64,000 bases of DNA from Trichobilharzia regenti (taxonomy: Eukaryota; Platyhelminthes; Trematoda; Strigeidida; Schistosomatidae): assembly GCA_944472135.2 (NCBI GenBank), contig OX235262.1, positions 165,353,509 through 165,417,508 of the forward strand, read 5' to 3'. Below are positions 1-10,904 of this stretch, piece by piece. Numbering within the stretch: position 1 is the first letter of the stretch; every line of letters starts with the position of its first letter. A program made the translations under genes and the position numbers. The notes below the pieces were generated by a model. The model was not told where the DNA came from and did no database searches. It saw only the letters and a program-made list of their open reading frames with translations.

Positions 1-483
1 TACTTGTAACAACAGTTAGTATATGAAAACAAAAATCTAGTTCAGGATTCAGAAGTTTATTTTGGTCTAAACTGATCACTTTTCATGTGTAGAAAAGATT
101 CCACATCGAGAGATTATAATAATAACCAACACTTCATTCCAAACAACAATAATAATTATGCTGAATGGAATTTTCAGCGTTTCTATACATATTGCAACAA
201 TTTACCTCCTTTTATAAATATGTACATACATAAAATTTAAAACAGTAATAATAATGTTCATGATGAAATCACCTCTATGAACAGAATGTTGGTAGAAACA
301 TAGTGAAGTATAAGTAGATAGTATCATAGATAATACATGTAGTAATAATCTTTGTTTATACTTTGCAGTTCAGTTACTGATTTAAAACGTTTTTAAGTTC
401 TTTTCTGACATTTGACTCCCTTTTCACATAAAATCCGTAATAATTATCATGATATGGTAGAATTTTTAAATTTGGTGGCCGTT
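1..483. other. no recognised feature
   Basis: AT-rich sequence with many stops in all frames. It lies directly 3' of the CR1-type relic at 484-1345 (minus strand), so it may be that element's decayed 3' end, but I see no motif to prove it. Confidence 0.4.
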
Positions 484-1345
484 TGAGCGTAATTTTTAAT
501 TTCTTCTGGTTTTACCGGAAGAAATACAAGGCGAAAGTTGCGAATAAAAAGGATGTTCAGTATCAGACAAGATGAATTCACCCAAATGCTTGTAGGAATT
601 GAAGTGCCTATTGACAATAATATCAGTTAGCTGAGCGAAAGGCACACTACTAACCCTACTTACAGTCTCCAGTGTTCTACCTAATATGACGTAGTCTTTT
701 TTGAGAAGTTCAGAGAAGAACAATCGCCAACAATAAAGGAGAATGAGCAGAATACATGAATTAACAATTTGCAAGAGAGGGGGGTTCAGTTGTACCAGAA
801 ATTCTCAACTCCTTTATGTAGTAAGTTAAACGAAAAATTTTCTTAGAAATCAACCGTATATGAAACGACCAACAGAGACTCGAAGACAAACTGGTAGCGA
901 AATGAGAGATATTGGATTTACTCTCTAGCATACTGCCATCAATATTACAGGAATCATGAAGCTGAATCACTGCACACAAGTCTTGTTCGCATCTGAAACC
1001 AAAATCGATAATATGATACTTAGATGGATTTAATTTAAGACTATTTTGGATGAGACCATTGGTTTATTTCAGACAGGAATCTATTCATATAAAGACAACC
1101 CAAGGCAGAAACTACTGGGACAGAAATGATAAGATCATTGGCATATTCAACGAAGTTAGCTTTAGAGGAATATCGAAGGTCGTCGAAAAAGAAAGAAAAA
1201 AAGGAATGAAAAGAGTACAGCGCCTTGAGGCACACCAGTTTCCGTTGGCAAAGAAGTGCATAAATACTATAGTTCTCAATTTTAGTTGATGGTGAAATCT
1301 CTTCTGACTGCGTGAATAGTTGAATTTGCATGGGCTTCCATTATA
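484..1345 (-). pseudogene. CR1/Jockey-type LINE reverse transcriptase, decayed 3' half
   Basis: Relic of a non-LTR retrotransposon polymerase, which would reverse-transcribe element RNA at a nicked chromosomal target. Read on the minus strand it is split over at least three frames. First comes a GVPQGAVL-like motif (RT motif B), then FVEYANDLII, where the catalytic YADD has become YAND. Next is an INQWS...LKLNPSKYHII stretch (thumb start), then KKIFRLTYYIKELRISGTT and LLKKDYVILGRTLETVSRVS, ending in SPCISSGKTRRN. The motif order fits the CR1-like LINEs known from schistosomes (SR1/Perere type), but the subfamily is my inference. The Asp-to-Asn change and the frameshifts mean it cannot be active. 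The 5' part of the RT, the endonuclease and ORF1 are absent. Confidence 0.75.
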
Positions 1346-1550
1346 ATCCCGTCAAGTAAACTGACTAATGAACCTTAAGTGTTTAGGCCTGAGTGGTAAA
1401 TACATTTCTAAATCGTAAGTTTATAACTTTAAATATTTAAGAAGACGGTGTGGCTTAGATGTTTCTTTATGGTTTTGACTGTATAGAATGAACAAAATAG
1501 CGATACTTGGTAAACAATTATTATTATTTCCTTGGGTTTTGAGTCGGATA
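1346..1550. other. no recognised feature
   Basis: AT-rich spacer between a LINE relic and a SINE. Nothing recognisable. Confidence 0.4.
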
Positions 1551-1742
1551 AAGTCGGTGGCACAGTGGTTAGGACTCTCGCCAACCATGGACATAGTCCG
1601 GGGTTCGAGCCCACGCCGACGCACACCTGATATCTATGGTTGGCCTGCGAAATTTGGGCTACCGATATCCACGCTGAAAATTCCATACCTGTACCAAAAA
1701 ATACGGTGTGGAATCAAGCTGTTATCAAAAATAAAAAAATAA
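1551..1742 (+). repeat. tRNA-derived SINE, family T2
   Basis: Starts with a tRNA-like head: A box TGGCACAGTGG near 1558 and B box GGTTCGAGCCC near 1602, the internal RNA polymerase III promoter layout. The head is followed by a family-specific tail containing a CTGATATC...GGTTGGCCTGCGAAATTT stretch, and ends in an A-rich tail at about 1728-1742. Close relatives lie at 16390-16502, 17353-17545, 51978-52143 and 59288-59484. RTE-A sequence begins immediately after the A-rich tail. Confidence 0.8.
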
Positions 1743-2755
1743 TTTCGACAACACGCCTCCATTTGACCTTGTTCTCAATAATCCTCTTTAACTGACCTGA
1801 AGATTGCCCATAAGCTCTAATATTCTCCTCATACGATCTCTCCCGTGTTAACTTCGGACACACACTCAAGTCACCGTTTCCCATCCGAGCAACACTTGAG
1901 GGACTGGCGCGTGATATTACTAACGGTTTCTTCAGCGTGTATTCAGTCCATCTCCATAATAATTTTCTTATTAAATATATCACACAGTGAAACAGCATTA
2001 TTTATTGGATGATGTTTCGAACACAATTTATCGAAGTGGTGTAGTTATAATTGATGTAATTATGAACAGTAAATTGTGTTCAAATTGTCATTCACTAAAT
2101 AATGCCGTTTCACTGTATGATATACCTAGTAAACAAGTTAATATGGAATTAAGTACTACCACAATGCACAAGTTTTACACATATACCAGCCCATCTTCAT
2201 CTTCTGGGAACACTTGTTAAGCAGTAGGTTCTTGATTGGCTGGCTGTCAGAATTTCTTGTTGTTAATCCTTTCTGACCATCTGATATTCAGTATGGGGTG
2301 AAGGCAAACATCAAAGAGCGTTTGGAGTGCTTTTGTGATGCTCACTGCAAGTTTCTGACCCACACATAAGAGCTGACTAACTTGACGTTTACGTTGAAAA
2401 TCCAAACCTCGTTCTTAATAAAGTGCGGCGAATATCCACACTAACTTTAGAGTGTTTAATATTTGTCTTGCCTTTCCGACTCCGGTCTTGACGACTTCAT
2501 CAGTACTGACTCTAGTCGATACCGCTTAAATTAGGCAAATGAAAAAGTCACTCCTTTCAAATTTTTCCAATCAATACTGATTGGTGCTCATCACTGTTGG
2601 TTGGTAATCTTCCCCACCTGTTTTTTCTCTTTGTTCGGTAGAAGTTCTGTTTTCATTGGCAGCTTCTTCCACCAATCTGTCGGTTTCCGCCTGTAAGTCT
2701 TCGAATGTGTGTGAAATTTCTGGTAAACAAGCGTAATATCATCACTGGGTGGTCT
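1743..2755 (-). mobile_element. RTE-A LINE 3' end, decayed, interrupted
   Basis: Diverged copy of the RTE-A 3' region. By alignment by eye it matches the better copy at 20450-21537: the 3' UTR and C-terminal coding part (1743-1964), then the fragment from GCAGTAGGTTCTTGATTGG onward (2219-2755). The two parts are separated by about 255 bases of unrelated inverted-repeat DNA. Reading frames are destroyed. Confidence 0.65.
1965..2218. repeat. Inverted-repeat insertion (PLE-terminal-like) inside RTE-A
   Basis: Two arms at about 1977-2029 and 2069-2124 are imperfect inverted repeats; both contain ACAGTGAAAC and CATTATTTA. The stretch CTACCACAATGCACAAGTTTT near 2155 matches the motif after the PLE reverse transcriptase at about 20325 and in the pieces at 8365, 22533 and 28475. 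I infer a PLE terminal fragment. It splits the surrounding RTE-A copy. Confidence 0.5.
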
Positions 2756-3335
2756 TCTAAGCATTTGTTCAGTCCATCTCCATTTTTTTCGTCTTTACTG
2801 TTGCCCAACAGTCTATTGATTAGTTCGTTTTCAGAGTTCTTCGATGCTAATCCTTTCTGATAGGCCGTCTAATCTCCGGTATTAAGCTAGAGAAGGAAAC
2901 TGTTGACATAGGTCTCTAATGGCCTTTTCCAAATACCTTTCGAGAAGCGCCAAGTCTCCCAGTCATACACAAGAGCTGACTTAATATTTCTGTTGAAAGT
3001 CCGAATTTTGTTCTTTGTGCCGAGTACAATAGATTTCTACACTGATTTCAGGGTGATGAAGGTCTGCCCTGTCTTTACAACTCTGGTTTTGACACCTTCA
3101 CCCGTGCTGTCGCCTGTAGTTGTATTGGTGGTGCTTATGTGAGTGCAGGAAGTCACTTCTTCTAAACTGATCCCATCGATAGTGACTGGTTGGTTATCTC
3201 CACCACCTTCGTCTTCTCTATGCTCACTTAAAATCCTGTCTCTGCAGGAGACTTCTTCTACCAAACTGCTAGTTTGGGTCTATAAATCTTCAAATGAATG
3301 TAACATTGCTGGTAAACAGGCATGATAATATATGG
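2752..3335 (-). mobile_element. RTE-A LINE fragment, second overlapping-type copy
   Basis: Covers the same part of RTE-A as 2219-2755 (from the zinc-finger-proximal tail through the thumb region), so it is a separate insertion or a duplication rather than a continuation. Diagnostic words on the plus strand are CAGTCCATCTCCAT, CCTTTCTGATAGGCCGTC and GTTGAAAGTCCGAATTTTG. No intact frame remains. Confidence 0.65.
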
Positions 3336-3611
3336 TGATAATTTTAATCCCTACCTTACTTTATAACAAAGACTTTAGAGATGATAACGTATTTGTTATG
3401 AAAGGTAAGAACCATGCTGATATAGTAACATTTGAGACTTATTTCATCTCCAGCGCATCCTCATTATCTTGATCTGTCTTAAATGACTCAGAAGCCAGTT
3501 CCTGCTTAACAAATATGGCGTCTTTATCTAAGCTTGTACAACAGCAGAATATATCTTTATAACTTACACAGTGATCTTATCTAAGTTATTTAGACAAAGC
3601 AATGAGTTTAC
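3336..3611. other. no recognised feature
   Basis: AT-rich spacer with no motif I can name. Confidence 0.4.
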
Positions 3612-3853
3612 TGCGTCGGTGGCATAGCGGTTAGGACGCCCATCGATCATGCACATGGTCCGGGGTTCGATTCCCGGCCACCGACGCACTCCTTTACCTC
3701 GCTAAGCCAGAAATAATGCCGGTAAAGAGCAAGGGTTGGGTATGAGGCTAGCAACCCCATCCTATAAAATAAACACTGCTACAGAAACTTCAAGCCACTA
3801 GCTTGAGGCCCTATGTTCCACTGGGGAACGTGAAGGAATAAAGAAAAGTGAAT
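3612..3853 (+). repeat. tRNA-derived SINE, family T1, well preserved
   Basis: tRNA-like head at 3612-3688 with an A box GGCATAGCGGTTAGG and a B box GGTTCGATTCC. The first 11 bases, TGCGTCGGTGG (3612-3622), are perfectly complementary to CCACCGACGCA (3678-3688), longer than the 7-bp acceptor stem of a working tRNA. The body contains CTCCTTTACCTCGCTAAGCC and CCCTATGTTCCACTGGGGAA, then an A-rich tail. At least eleven relatives occur in the window. The head resembles Glu/Asp/Gly-type tRNAs, but the parent tRNA is not certain. Confidence 0.85.
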
Positions 3854-4910
3854 TTACAGGATTTCAAGGTACAGTTAAGATTAAATTACCCAGCACGCAA
3901 CGTAACCATTCACCTATACACAATTACATTATTACCAAATTGGAGGATTTTTCTAAAAATTCAAACTGTTTCTCTCATAGAATACTTGGTCGTTTATTTT
4001 TGGAATTATAAGAAGTTTTAAGCAAAATAAGATGTAAATCAACTGATATGAGTCAGTCAGAATAACAAAAATTGACTATGAAGGGGAGCTCATTCAAACT
4101 TGAATAGAATAAACAAATAAATTTTAATCCTACTCTTTTTGTTTGATCCTTGAGATAATTAAATTTAAACAAAACTGAAGTGAAGACTATCTATCATTGA
4201 CGACATTGCCTTTTGATAAACATGGAGCTTTTAAGCTCCGTTAATCAATAACAAATTGTAATAGATTAATTTTCAATGATCTACCTCTTCTTGAAACGTA
4301 ACTAGTTTGAGAGGTAAATAAATGATTACATGGCAATCTTTTTATGATTAATTTCCCATCCACAATCTCGTTAAAGTAGTATATTTGATCCGTTTATTCT
4401 AGTCTCCATATACAGCGAGAAATGCAAAACATGGTGAGCAGGCAGACCCACTATCAGTAAAACACTATATAGTCCCAAAAATGTTGTGTTACACATGAAC
4501 GAAACAAAACTGTTCTTAGTGCCTACTAATATGTCACGAAAGCTTCCAGTAAACTTTCACAACGCAAATCACATTACAGAGGAAAATAAATCATTCAGTC
4601 ATTCATCCTGTTTCTCTATTGTTCTATTAAACTTAGTGTTGCATCGAAGTCAGTATTCTAGAATTGTTAATTATACCGTCTGTAAAAGTATCCATAAAGC
4701 CACCGCCTGTAACAATGTCCTATGTAGTCAGTGTTTCCTCCTACTATGCCATTGATTTAAACCAGTGGTTTTATTGTACTTACAAGATGCAAACCCGGTA
4801 ACATATGATGAATATTATTCACTTCTGTGAATCTATTACCATGATTATTAAAGTTGCTTAAAGTCTGTGTGCAACTTTACTGTGGGTTTAATTCAACTTA
4901 GTTTTTCTCC
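3854..4910. other. no recognised feature
   Basis: AT-rich. An open stretch of 89 codons begins at 4486 on the plus strand but shows no domain, no obvious splice context and ordinary intergenic composition, so I do not call it a gene. Confidence 0.4.
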
Positions 4911-4911
4911 T

Positions 4912-5262
4912 CTATTGATTGGACCAAAGTGTTCGGTCTCATATTTACATGTCGGCTCCTTGTGCAAATGTTTCGACGACGACGTCCAGACACGCAACTG
5001 GAAGTCTATTGGTGGGTGGTAACTGGCAATGGAACCCATGAAGCGCATTTCATACTATTCGGGACTCGTCATCTGGATCTAACTGCGTTTCCTAGCGAGT
5101 GATGATGTTCCCACTGAGGCCATAGCCCAGTGCCCATAGTTTCAAACGCCAAGGCGTTACCCAAAAGACCATTAGAAGCATCTGCTTAAGGAACCGACAT
5201 GTCAACCTGAGTTCGAGCACTTCGGTCCAGTCAATCGACGGGAAAATCTAAATTGAATCAGT
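4912..5262. repeat. Inverted-arm element split by an Smα-like SINE
   Basis: The left arm (about 4912-4975, TTGATTGGACCAAAGTGTTC...CATGTCGGCT) and right arm (about 5177-5259, AGCATCTGC...CATGTCAACCTGAG...CACTTCGGTCC) are diverged inverted copies of the near-perfect palindrome at 45187-45391. An Smα-like SINE lies between them. Confidence 0.6.
5011..5175 (-). repeat. Smα-like SINE with degraded hammerhead
   Basis: Minus strand: a decayed tRNA-like head near 5125-5170, then a hammerhead-like tail at about 5028-5093. The core words are damaged: CTGACGA reads ATGACGA and GGACGAAA reads GTATGAAA. It matches the intact copy at 44975-45175 along its length. Confidence 0.65.
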
Positions 5263-5274
5263 TGATTAATAAGA

Positions 5275-5462
5275 CCTGTTGCACAACAGGTGGTCTAGTG
5301 GATGACGCCTCGCCATTTGAAACTGTGAGCACTGGGTTCAAGCCTCAGTGGAAACACTATCACTCACTAGGCAACGCAGGTATTTCCAGATGACGAGTCC
5401 AAAACAGAATGAAATTCGCATGATGTATTCCACTGCTAGTCACTATCCACCAGTTGACTTCA
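5275..5462 (+). repeat. Smα-like SINE with degraded hammerhead
   Basis: Plus-strand copy: A box GGTGGTCTAGTGG near 5289, a B-box-like GGGTTCAAGCCT near 5334, then a hammerhead-like tail (about 5378-5440) in which the first core base is lost (ATGACGA). It sits head-to-head with the minus copy at 5011-5175. Confidence 0.7.
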
Positions 5463-5949
5463 ATGTACTGTGTGAGGTGGTTAGATCTCACCAGCTCTTA
5501 GTTTTCAGTTTCTGCTGGTAGATCAGAGAAGTTAACATGTATTTCATCATCAAAGTCAAATCAAACCAAAGATGACGTTTCTTTAAGATATCAGTTAATA
5601 CATCTGCCAGTTAATTTGAATAAACCTTTGATACAGTTCTGATAAAGTCGCTCTGGAGTGTAATAGTTGGTTACTTTGTATTGGATTCACTATTATTCAA
5701 TCAATAAAACCTACGAATTATTGCACGAGATTTTCTTATGATAAATAACCCTTAACTGAATAGCTTTCAGTGGGAACTCCGTTTAAGCTGATATTGAGAA
5801 ACACTAGTCAAAACAACTATGAATTATCTCTTAACAAATAAGTGTTAAAATCCAGTTTCAAGCCTTTGATTCCTTCCCATCATGATCCTGCAACTAAACC
5901 TTGCGAAAAATTTGGATAAAAATAGTTTCGCATCACACTTTGAATATAC
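5463..5949. other. no recognised feature
   Basis: AT-rich spacer. Nothing recognisable. Confidence 0.4.
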
Positions 5950-6440
5950 CTCACTACTATTATTCTTTTTCCATTGGGTTCCGATTGGAACATAGAACTT
6001 CACCTCCACTTACCTCAACTCTCTGCAGTTCTCATTAGCTGGGCCCGTGATTACCCATGCTCTCTCGTCTTCTCCTTACACGATCCCCTCTATGTCACCT
6101 TCGGAATACCTACTTATAGTTTCTCATTCGAATAATACTCCAGCGATAGCCTGGCACTTGATGCCTCCCGAGTGTGTGTCCGATCCATCTTAATTTTCTC
6201 CTGCAAATGTTTGAGGAATAGGTTCTTGGTTAGTCTGTTCCCATAGTTTCTTGCTGTTAATTCTTTCGGGCCATTTGATCTTCATTATGGACAGAACACA
6301 GCTATCGATAAAATTCTGTAACCTGTTGGAAACGTCTTATGTGACTCACTAAGTTTCTTACTAGGAATCTAATATAAACCTGGAAATTATAAATATCTGA
6401 ATGCGACTATCCTTTATTCAGTGTTTCTGACTTTCCACAG
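5950..6440 (-). mobile_element. RTE-A LINE 3' end, decayed
   Basis: Begins with an (ATT)-rich tail (ACTATTATTC, plus strand), then the family's 3' words CCATTGGGTTCCGATTGGAA and, further in, GGTTCTTGGTTAGTCTGTTC and GGGCCATTTGATCTTC. Homology fades near 6440. No intact frame. Confidence 0.65.
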
Positions 6441-6669
6441 AATATTTGGTGATTTGCTAGAGAGTTTTAACTACAGGCTATTGAATAGTGACATAGATAA
6501 ACTTAATTACTTAATAATCAAAGTTGGAACTACTGTAACAAATAACTCTTTTAAATAGAACGTTAATAGATCTTGTTTACTCAAAAGTTAGGCGTTGCTC
6601 TATTTTCAGTCTTTTATTTTCAAGTAATAGTTCACAGGGATTTGATCGATTTCAAGTAAGATCACTAAT

Positions 6670-6671
<2 letters not shown>

Positions 6672-6708
<37 letters not shown>
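6672..6708. repeat. (TA)n microsatellite
   Basis: About 18 uninterrupted TA units. An 81-codon open frame through it is a by-product of the repeat. Confidence 0.95.
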
Positions 6709-6711
<3 letters not shown>

Positions 6712-6874
6712 AGATGTTCATCGGCATAAAAGCATCAGGTAGTAGGGAGATAGATTTGATGTCTGACAAATCAAATGATACAATGTTGTGGAGATACATA
6801 AGAGACGTGAAAGAGACGTATTATACTGTCTGGAATTTTTTCCTCTCCTTCTTTCTGGACATAGTCCCCTCTAG

Positions 6875-7265
6875 TGTCCTGCTGTGTCAGATTCAAAACA
6901 TCGGTCTTTCCTAGCACTTATTCGTAATGCCACTACTTCACGCTGAAAACATTCTCCTTTCTGTTCCCATCCGTTAAATGTCTGTGGTTCTATTGCTGCT
7001 ATCGCTGTGCTCAACAGCTGTCTAGTCCCCTTGGCTAGCTCATAGATGTCTATGGGTTGTGCAGCGATAACCAGTTCTAGTTACTGAGAAATGTGTTCTG
7101 AGACACACCCGATGAACTGGGACGCCAACAGCTGCGACTCCGACTCTTCATCCAATTTGGGGAGTGCACGACGTAGTAGACTTGTCAGCTTCACTGCAAA
7201 CACTAGTGGGTTCCCATCTGGTCCCAGCTTTGCGGTATGGAACTGCTGCATTACCAGTAATTCAA
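6875..7265 (-). pseudogene. LTR-retrotransposon Gag-like fragment
   Basis: Minus-strand reading shows NPLVFAVKLTSLLRRALPKL, then ESQLLASQFI. After an in-frame TAA at about 7081 the same frame continues with LELVIAAQPIDIYELAKGTR and a QLLSTAIAAIEP stretch, then stops near 6873. The pattern of a hydrophobic helix, the ESQLL.SQFI motif and an ELAKGT-type helix is typical of Ty3/gypsy-type Gag capsid proteins, which package element RNA into particles. No protease, RT or LTR is visible next to it, so this is a solo coding relic. The family call is by motif resemblance only. Confidence 0.5.
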
Positions 7266-7660
7266 TGGCTGTATCTCTTATGAACGGTAAAGTCATGTAT
7301 ATATACGTTCCTTCTGCGCAGTTTGCAAACATTTCTCTCTATCTCTTCTCATCAACCAGAGTTTAGTAAAATTTTCTATATATCCGTTCTCATGTAATAA
7401 GTTTTCTATCTCCCTTATTTCATCGTCAAGAGCGTTGGCTGTGTATATTTTTCTAGAACGAAAAATCAGATCACTCATGAGATTTCTTTTGTATGCAAGA
7501 GGGACAACCAACTTGGAACGGGTGCATCGGCCAACCTATAATTTTAATTCTTGCTTTCTTGTTAGCAGTACATCAAGAAAATATGATGTATTGTCTTTCG
7601 TATGTGAAATCGATTCTTGGACGAGCGTCTTCAGATGACCTCTTTATCGATTTTATTCTT
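7266..7660 (-). pseudogene. Penelope-like element RT, C-terminal relic
   Basis: On the minus strand (frames shifting) are LDVLLTRK, then VVPLAYKRNLMSDLIFRSRK, IYTANALDDEIREIENLL and HENGYIENFTK. These match the region downstream of the RT catalytic core of PLEs: the FLDV motif, the PL.YKRNL..L..R helix, the E...I...L helix and the NGYP-type motif. The second PLE type at 39232-39700 has the same order. It runs straight into the Gag-like frame at about 7265-7280, so two unrelated relics share one open frame. The catalytic part of the RT and the GIY-YIG domain are not present. Confidence 0.65.
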
Positions 7661-8364
7661 ATTCAAGATAAAAGTATCCTCCATGTATGTGCACTATTAT
7701 GGTACAAATGAAGTAATCTCTAATAAAATTTGCATCAGTCTTATAGTGTAATGTGCAAATTCTCTCTGAATGATTATTTTATAAAAAATAACTGCTGCAT
7801 TACTAACATACTGTAACCAACAAAGTGGTTGTATGTATGTATATAAATATACACATTATGTCGAAAACTAAACTGCTCAAGAGTGCATACAATATTAGTC
7901 ATATCATCTAAAATCTTGGCAACTATTTGTATACATTCATATCGTATGATTACTATAGTAACCAGAAAATTATGATACTTGCCATGCTACAAGTATTTTG
8001 TCTGTCATCATTTGGTCTTTAATAGATATATAAGGATTCATCCCGTCTTATCATCTTATGAATGATGACTAGGCTTTTTAAGCTACACACACAGCCAGTG
8101 TTGTTATTTGCTCCCTCAATAGATTTAATCATTTGCATGTACTCCTTAGACAAAGTCATTTTCTCAGCCCTAACTATTAGTACATTTACGAATTTAAATA
8201 ACTGCATAGTTGGGATATATTTATTTGAAGGATTATGGAAACCCTGTATGAAATAAAAGTGTCCTCAGGTGTTGGTTCGCATGGATTTAGGCGATTTCAG
8301 GCAAGATTATGAACTGACTACAGTTAGAGAACCACTGACTTAAGCTGATAGTTGCGTTAGAATT
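7661..8364. other. no recognised feature
   Basis: AT-rich spacer without recognisable repeats or exons. Confidence 0.4.
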
Positions 8365-8475
8365 ATTGATATAAGGATAAAACTTGAGCACTATGATTGA
8401 GTATAACTCCATTATGCATAAGATTTTATTTTGATAAATCGCAGAGTATTGTACAGTAATATTTACTGATGACCA
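8365..8475 (-). repeat. PLE-terminal fragment
   Basis: Minus strand reads ATTTATCAAAATAAAATCTT and ATAATGGAGTTATAC, then a TTTTATCCTTATATC stretch. This nearly repeats the sequence 3' of the PLE RT at about 20280-20350. Confidence 0.6.
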
Positions 8476-8589
8476 CGTTTCCAGCACAATTTACTGCTGC
8501 TCAAAGTCATATCAAGGCACTGCTAACACAACTTTCTTGCTTCATTTATATACATGAGTAAAAACTGATGATTAGACAGTTAGATAAAA

Positions 8590-10340
8590 ATCAGTACAAG
8601 ATAAAGTTGTCACTAATCTGAAACAAGGCAAAGCAGTGGGACCTGATGGAATGACTCCAGAGGTATTTAAGTACGGTGGAGACAGTTTTTTATCTGCATT
8701 AACTGAGGTTCTACGCAGCGTCTGGGAATCAGAGGAAGTCCCATCGGTTGGTGTAAGTCACTGATTATCCCCATATACAAGAAGGGAGACAAGTCTTCCT
8801 GTGATAATCACAGAGGGATTAGCTTGACTAATATCGTATCTAAAGTCTTAGGCTCAATAATCATGCGTAGACTAAGTGGTGCTCAGGAGGCACAAACACG
8901 AGAGAGCCAGGCAGGCTGTAGACCAGGAAGAGGGTGCATTGATTATATCTTCACCCTCCGACAAATTCTAGAACATAGGAATTCCTACCGGCGTCCAACA
9001 ATCATTACGTTTCTTGACCTAAAGGCAGCATTCGACTCCGTCGATCGAGAAGTTCTCTGGAGATGCTTGGCTGTAAAGGGAATTCCGAGAAAATATATTG
9101 CACTGATTAAGGCACTCTACTCGTACTCATACAGCCAGGTGAGGGCTTACGGCGAGCTGTCATCTGAACTGATGACGACTAGTGGTGTCCGTCAAGGATG
9201 CCCATTATCCCCTTTTCTATTCAACTTCATCATAGATGTGTTAATGGACTAAACCCTAAGTGACTTAAGCGACTCAGGGATTGACTTGCTACCAAAGAAT
9301 AATCTCGCTGACTTGGAATATGCAGACGATATAGTCCTTCTAGATGAGGACGCTGACAAAACGCAGAGTCTTCTGAACACCTTGAGCTGCAATCTACGAA
9401 TGTTTGGCATGCGATTCGGTCCCTCCAAATGCAAGATGATGTTACAGGACTGGACTGGACTACACTGACTCCTAGTTTATAAATAGGAAGGGAAGTGGTA
9501 GAGCACGTTGACCGCTTCACTTATTTGGAAAGTACCATCATCCAGTGCCAAAGGGTTGATGTCTGACGAAATCTCAGCACGGATACAGGTGGCTAGTTTC
9601 GCATATGCCAGTTTACGCCGTCTCTGGCTTAGTAGACGTGATATCCTGCTGGCTATCGACCAAAGGGCGTGTGTACTGCTCATCAGTCCGCTCCGTCCTC
9701 CTTTATGGTTGTGAGACCTGGCCACTGAGAGTGGAAGATATGAAAAGATTAGCTGTCTTTGATCATAGGTGCCTGCGTTCTATCTCCCGTGTGCAGTGGT
9801 TTAATAAGGTTAGCAATATTGAAGTAAGGTGTCGAGTTCTAGGTAAGGAGGGGAAATCAGTTGACGAGGCTGTGAAATTACATCGACTGAGATGGTAAGG
9901 ACATGTGTTACGTATGCCTAATCATCGCCTTCCTCGACCGATGGCAATGTTAGCTGATATAGGGTCAGGCTGGTAAAGAGCCAGCGGTGGTCAAACCAAA
10001 ACATGGTTTCAGCAGTCAATGAAATCCACAACAGTAAGTTTAAGCCACGTAGGAAGGTGTAGACTTCCGGGTTGGGGTCCTCGGGACGGTAAGACCCAAT
10101 GGTTGGAAACTATTGGTGATATGGCCCAAAACCGTTCTCAATGGCTGGCTCAGATGCATCCACTCCTTGTGACTTATGATTTACAATGAAACTGTTTTGT
10201 TCTTCATCAATACTATTCCTTTGTCTCACATCTCAGTTTACTGTCTCTTTTATGCATTTCTTCTACTTTCTTCTCTTGCTTTGTGTGCTACATGGAGTGT
10301 GGCGACTTAAACTGCTGCACATATGCGCAAAGTTCTATGT
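8590..10340 (+). pseudogene. RTE-B LINE reverse transcriptase, 5'-truncated and frameshifted
   Basis: Long relic of a non-LTR retrotransposon of RTE type (SR2-like in schistosomes; the subfamily is inferred). In order: KAVGPDGMTPEVF (8618 on), IPIYKKGD after a frameshift, then a 142-codon open stretch (8824-9252) with motif A FLDLKAAFDSVDREVLW and motif B GVRQGCPLSPFLFNFIIDV. After a stop comes motif C, LEYADDIVLLDED (9316 on), with the catalytic YADD intact. The thumb and C-terminal parts follow: [12 protein letters not shown], a [11 protein letters not shown] block, and RSQWLAQMHPLL near the protein end (about 10170). A 3' UTR appears to run to about 10340. At least four frame breaks make it inactive. 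The endonuclease domain is missing. Confidence 0.85.
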
Positions 10341-10409
10341 CGATAACAGACAGACAGAATAATATCTTCCATAATGGAGAATTTAGAATTAATGCGCCAT
10401 TTAATTCCA

Positions 10410-10590
10410 TCCAGGCGGCTAAATGGTTGACGAGCTTGCCTTGTAGCCTGAAGGTTCTAGTTTCAATGCCAACCGGGGCCGTGGGTAATCCTAAATACGA
10501 CAAAACAACTTTCCCTTTCCTGTTTGTTTTTCAGTGGTTCCTTGACTGAAGTCAGTTCATGATCTAATTTGAAATTGATCCAGTTCGAAA
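10410..10590 (+). repeat. H2 SINE, diverged
   Basis: Retains the H2 pattern: AAATGGTTGACGAGCTTGCC (head), CTTGTAGCCTGAAGGTTCTAG, a worn hammerhead-like tail, and the 3' words CAGTGGTTCCTTGACTGA and GTTCATGATC. Confidence 0.6.
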
Positions 10591-10904
10591 CATATATTGG
10601 CATACTCTTCAGAGCCTTCTCAATGGGTCCCAAACTGTGAATTCCAAAAGTTATTTTCTTATTATATGTCCTGGGTAACTGCTTCTCAACCTAACCTTCC
10701 CTCCGTTTCATCATTAGAAACCATTTAGGATCGACAACTAGTACCATATTGCTCAACGTACCCGATGATCTCTTTCACTTAAATGTGTAAACACATAAAT
10801 ACAAATCTGAGTATCATAAGCATCAATCTTCTGACGATAAGACACATCACGACTTGATAGTAAAGCGATCGACAAAATAGCATTTTTTTGACTCTCTACA
10901 TTGT
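10591..10904. other. no recognised feature
   Basis: Spacer between two H2 SINEs. Nothing recognisable. Confidence 0.4.

Noticed and set aside
3612..3688. Possible functional tRNA gene
   Set aside because: The head has A and B boxes but an 11-bp terminal stem, a poor anticodon arm, a fused SINE body and many relatives, so it is a SINE head rather than a tRNA gene.
4486..4755. 89-codon open frame as a small gene
   Set aside because: No domain, no splice or start context, and composition like the surrounding non-coding DNA.
6669..6914. An 81-codon frame beginning with a Tyr-Ile run
   Set aside because: The start is a (TA)n microsatellite translated as YIYIYI. Nothing protein-like follows.
9230..9725. 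Minus-strand frames of 61-96 codons
   Set aside because: They are antisense shadows of the RTE-B reverse transcriptase, whose YADD motif lies on the plus strand.
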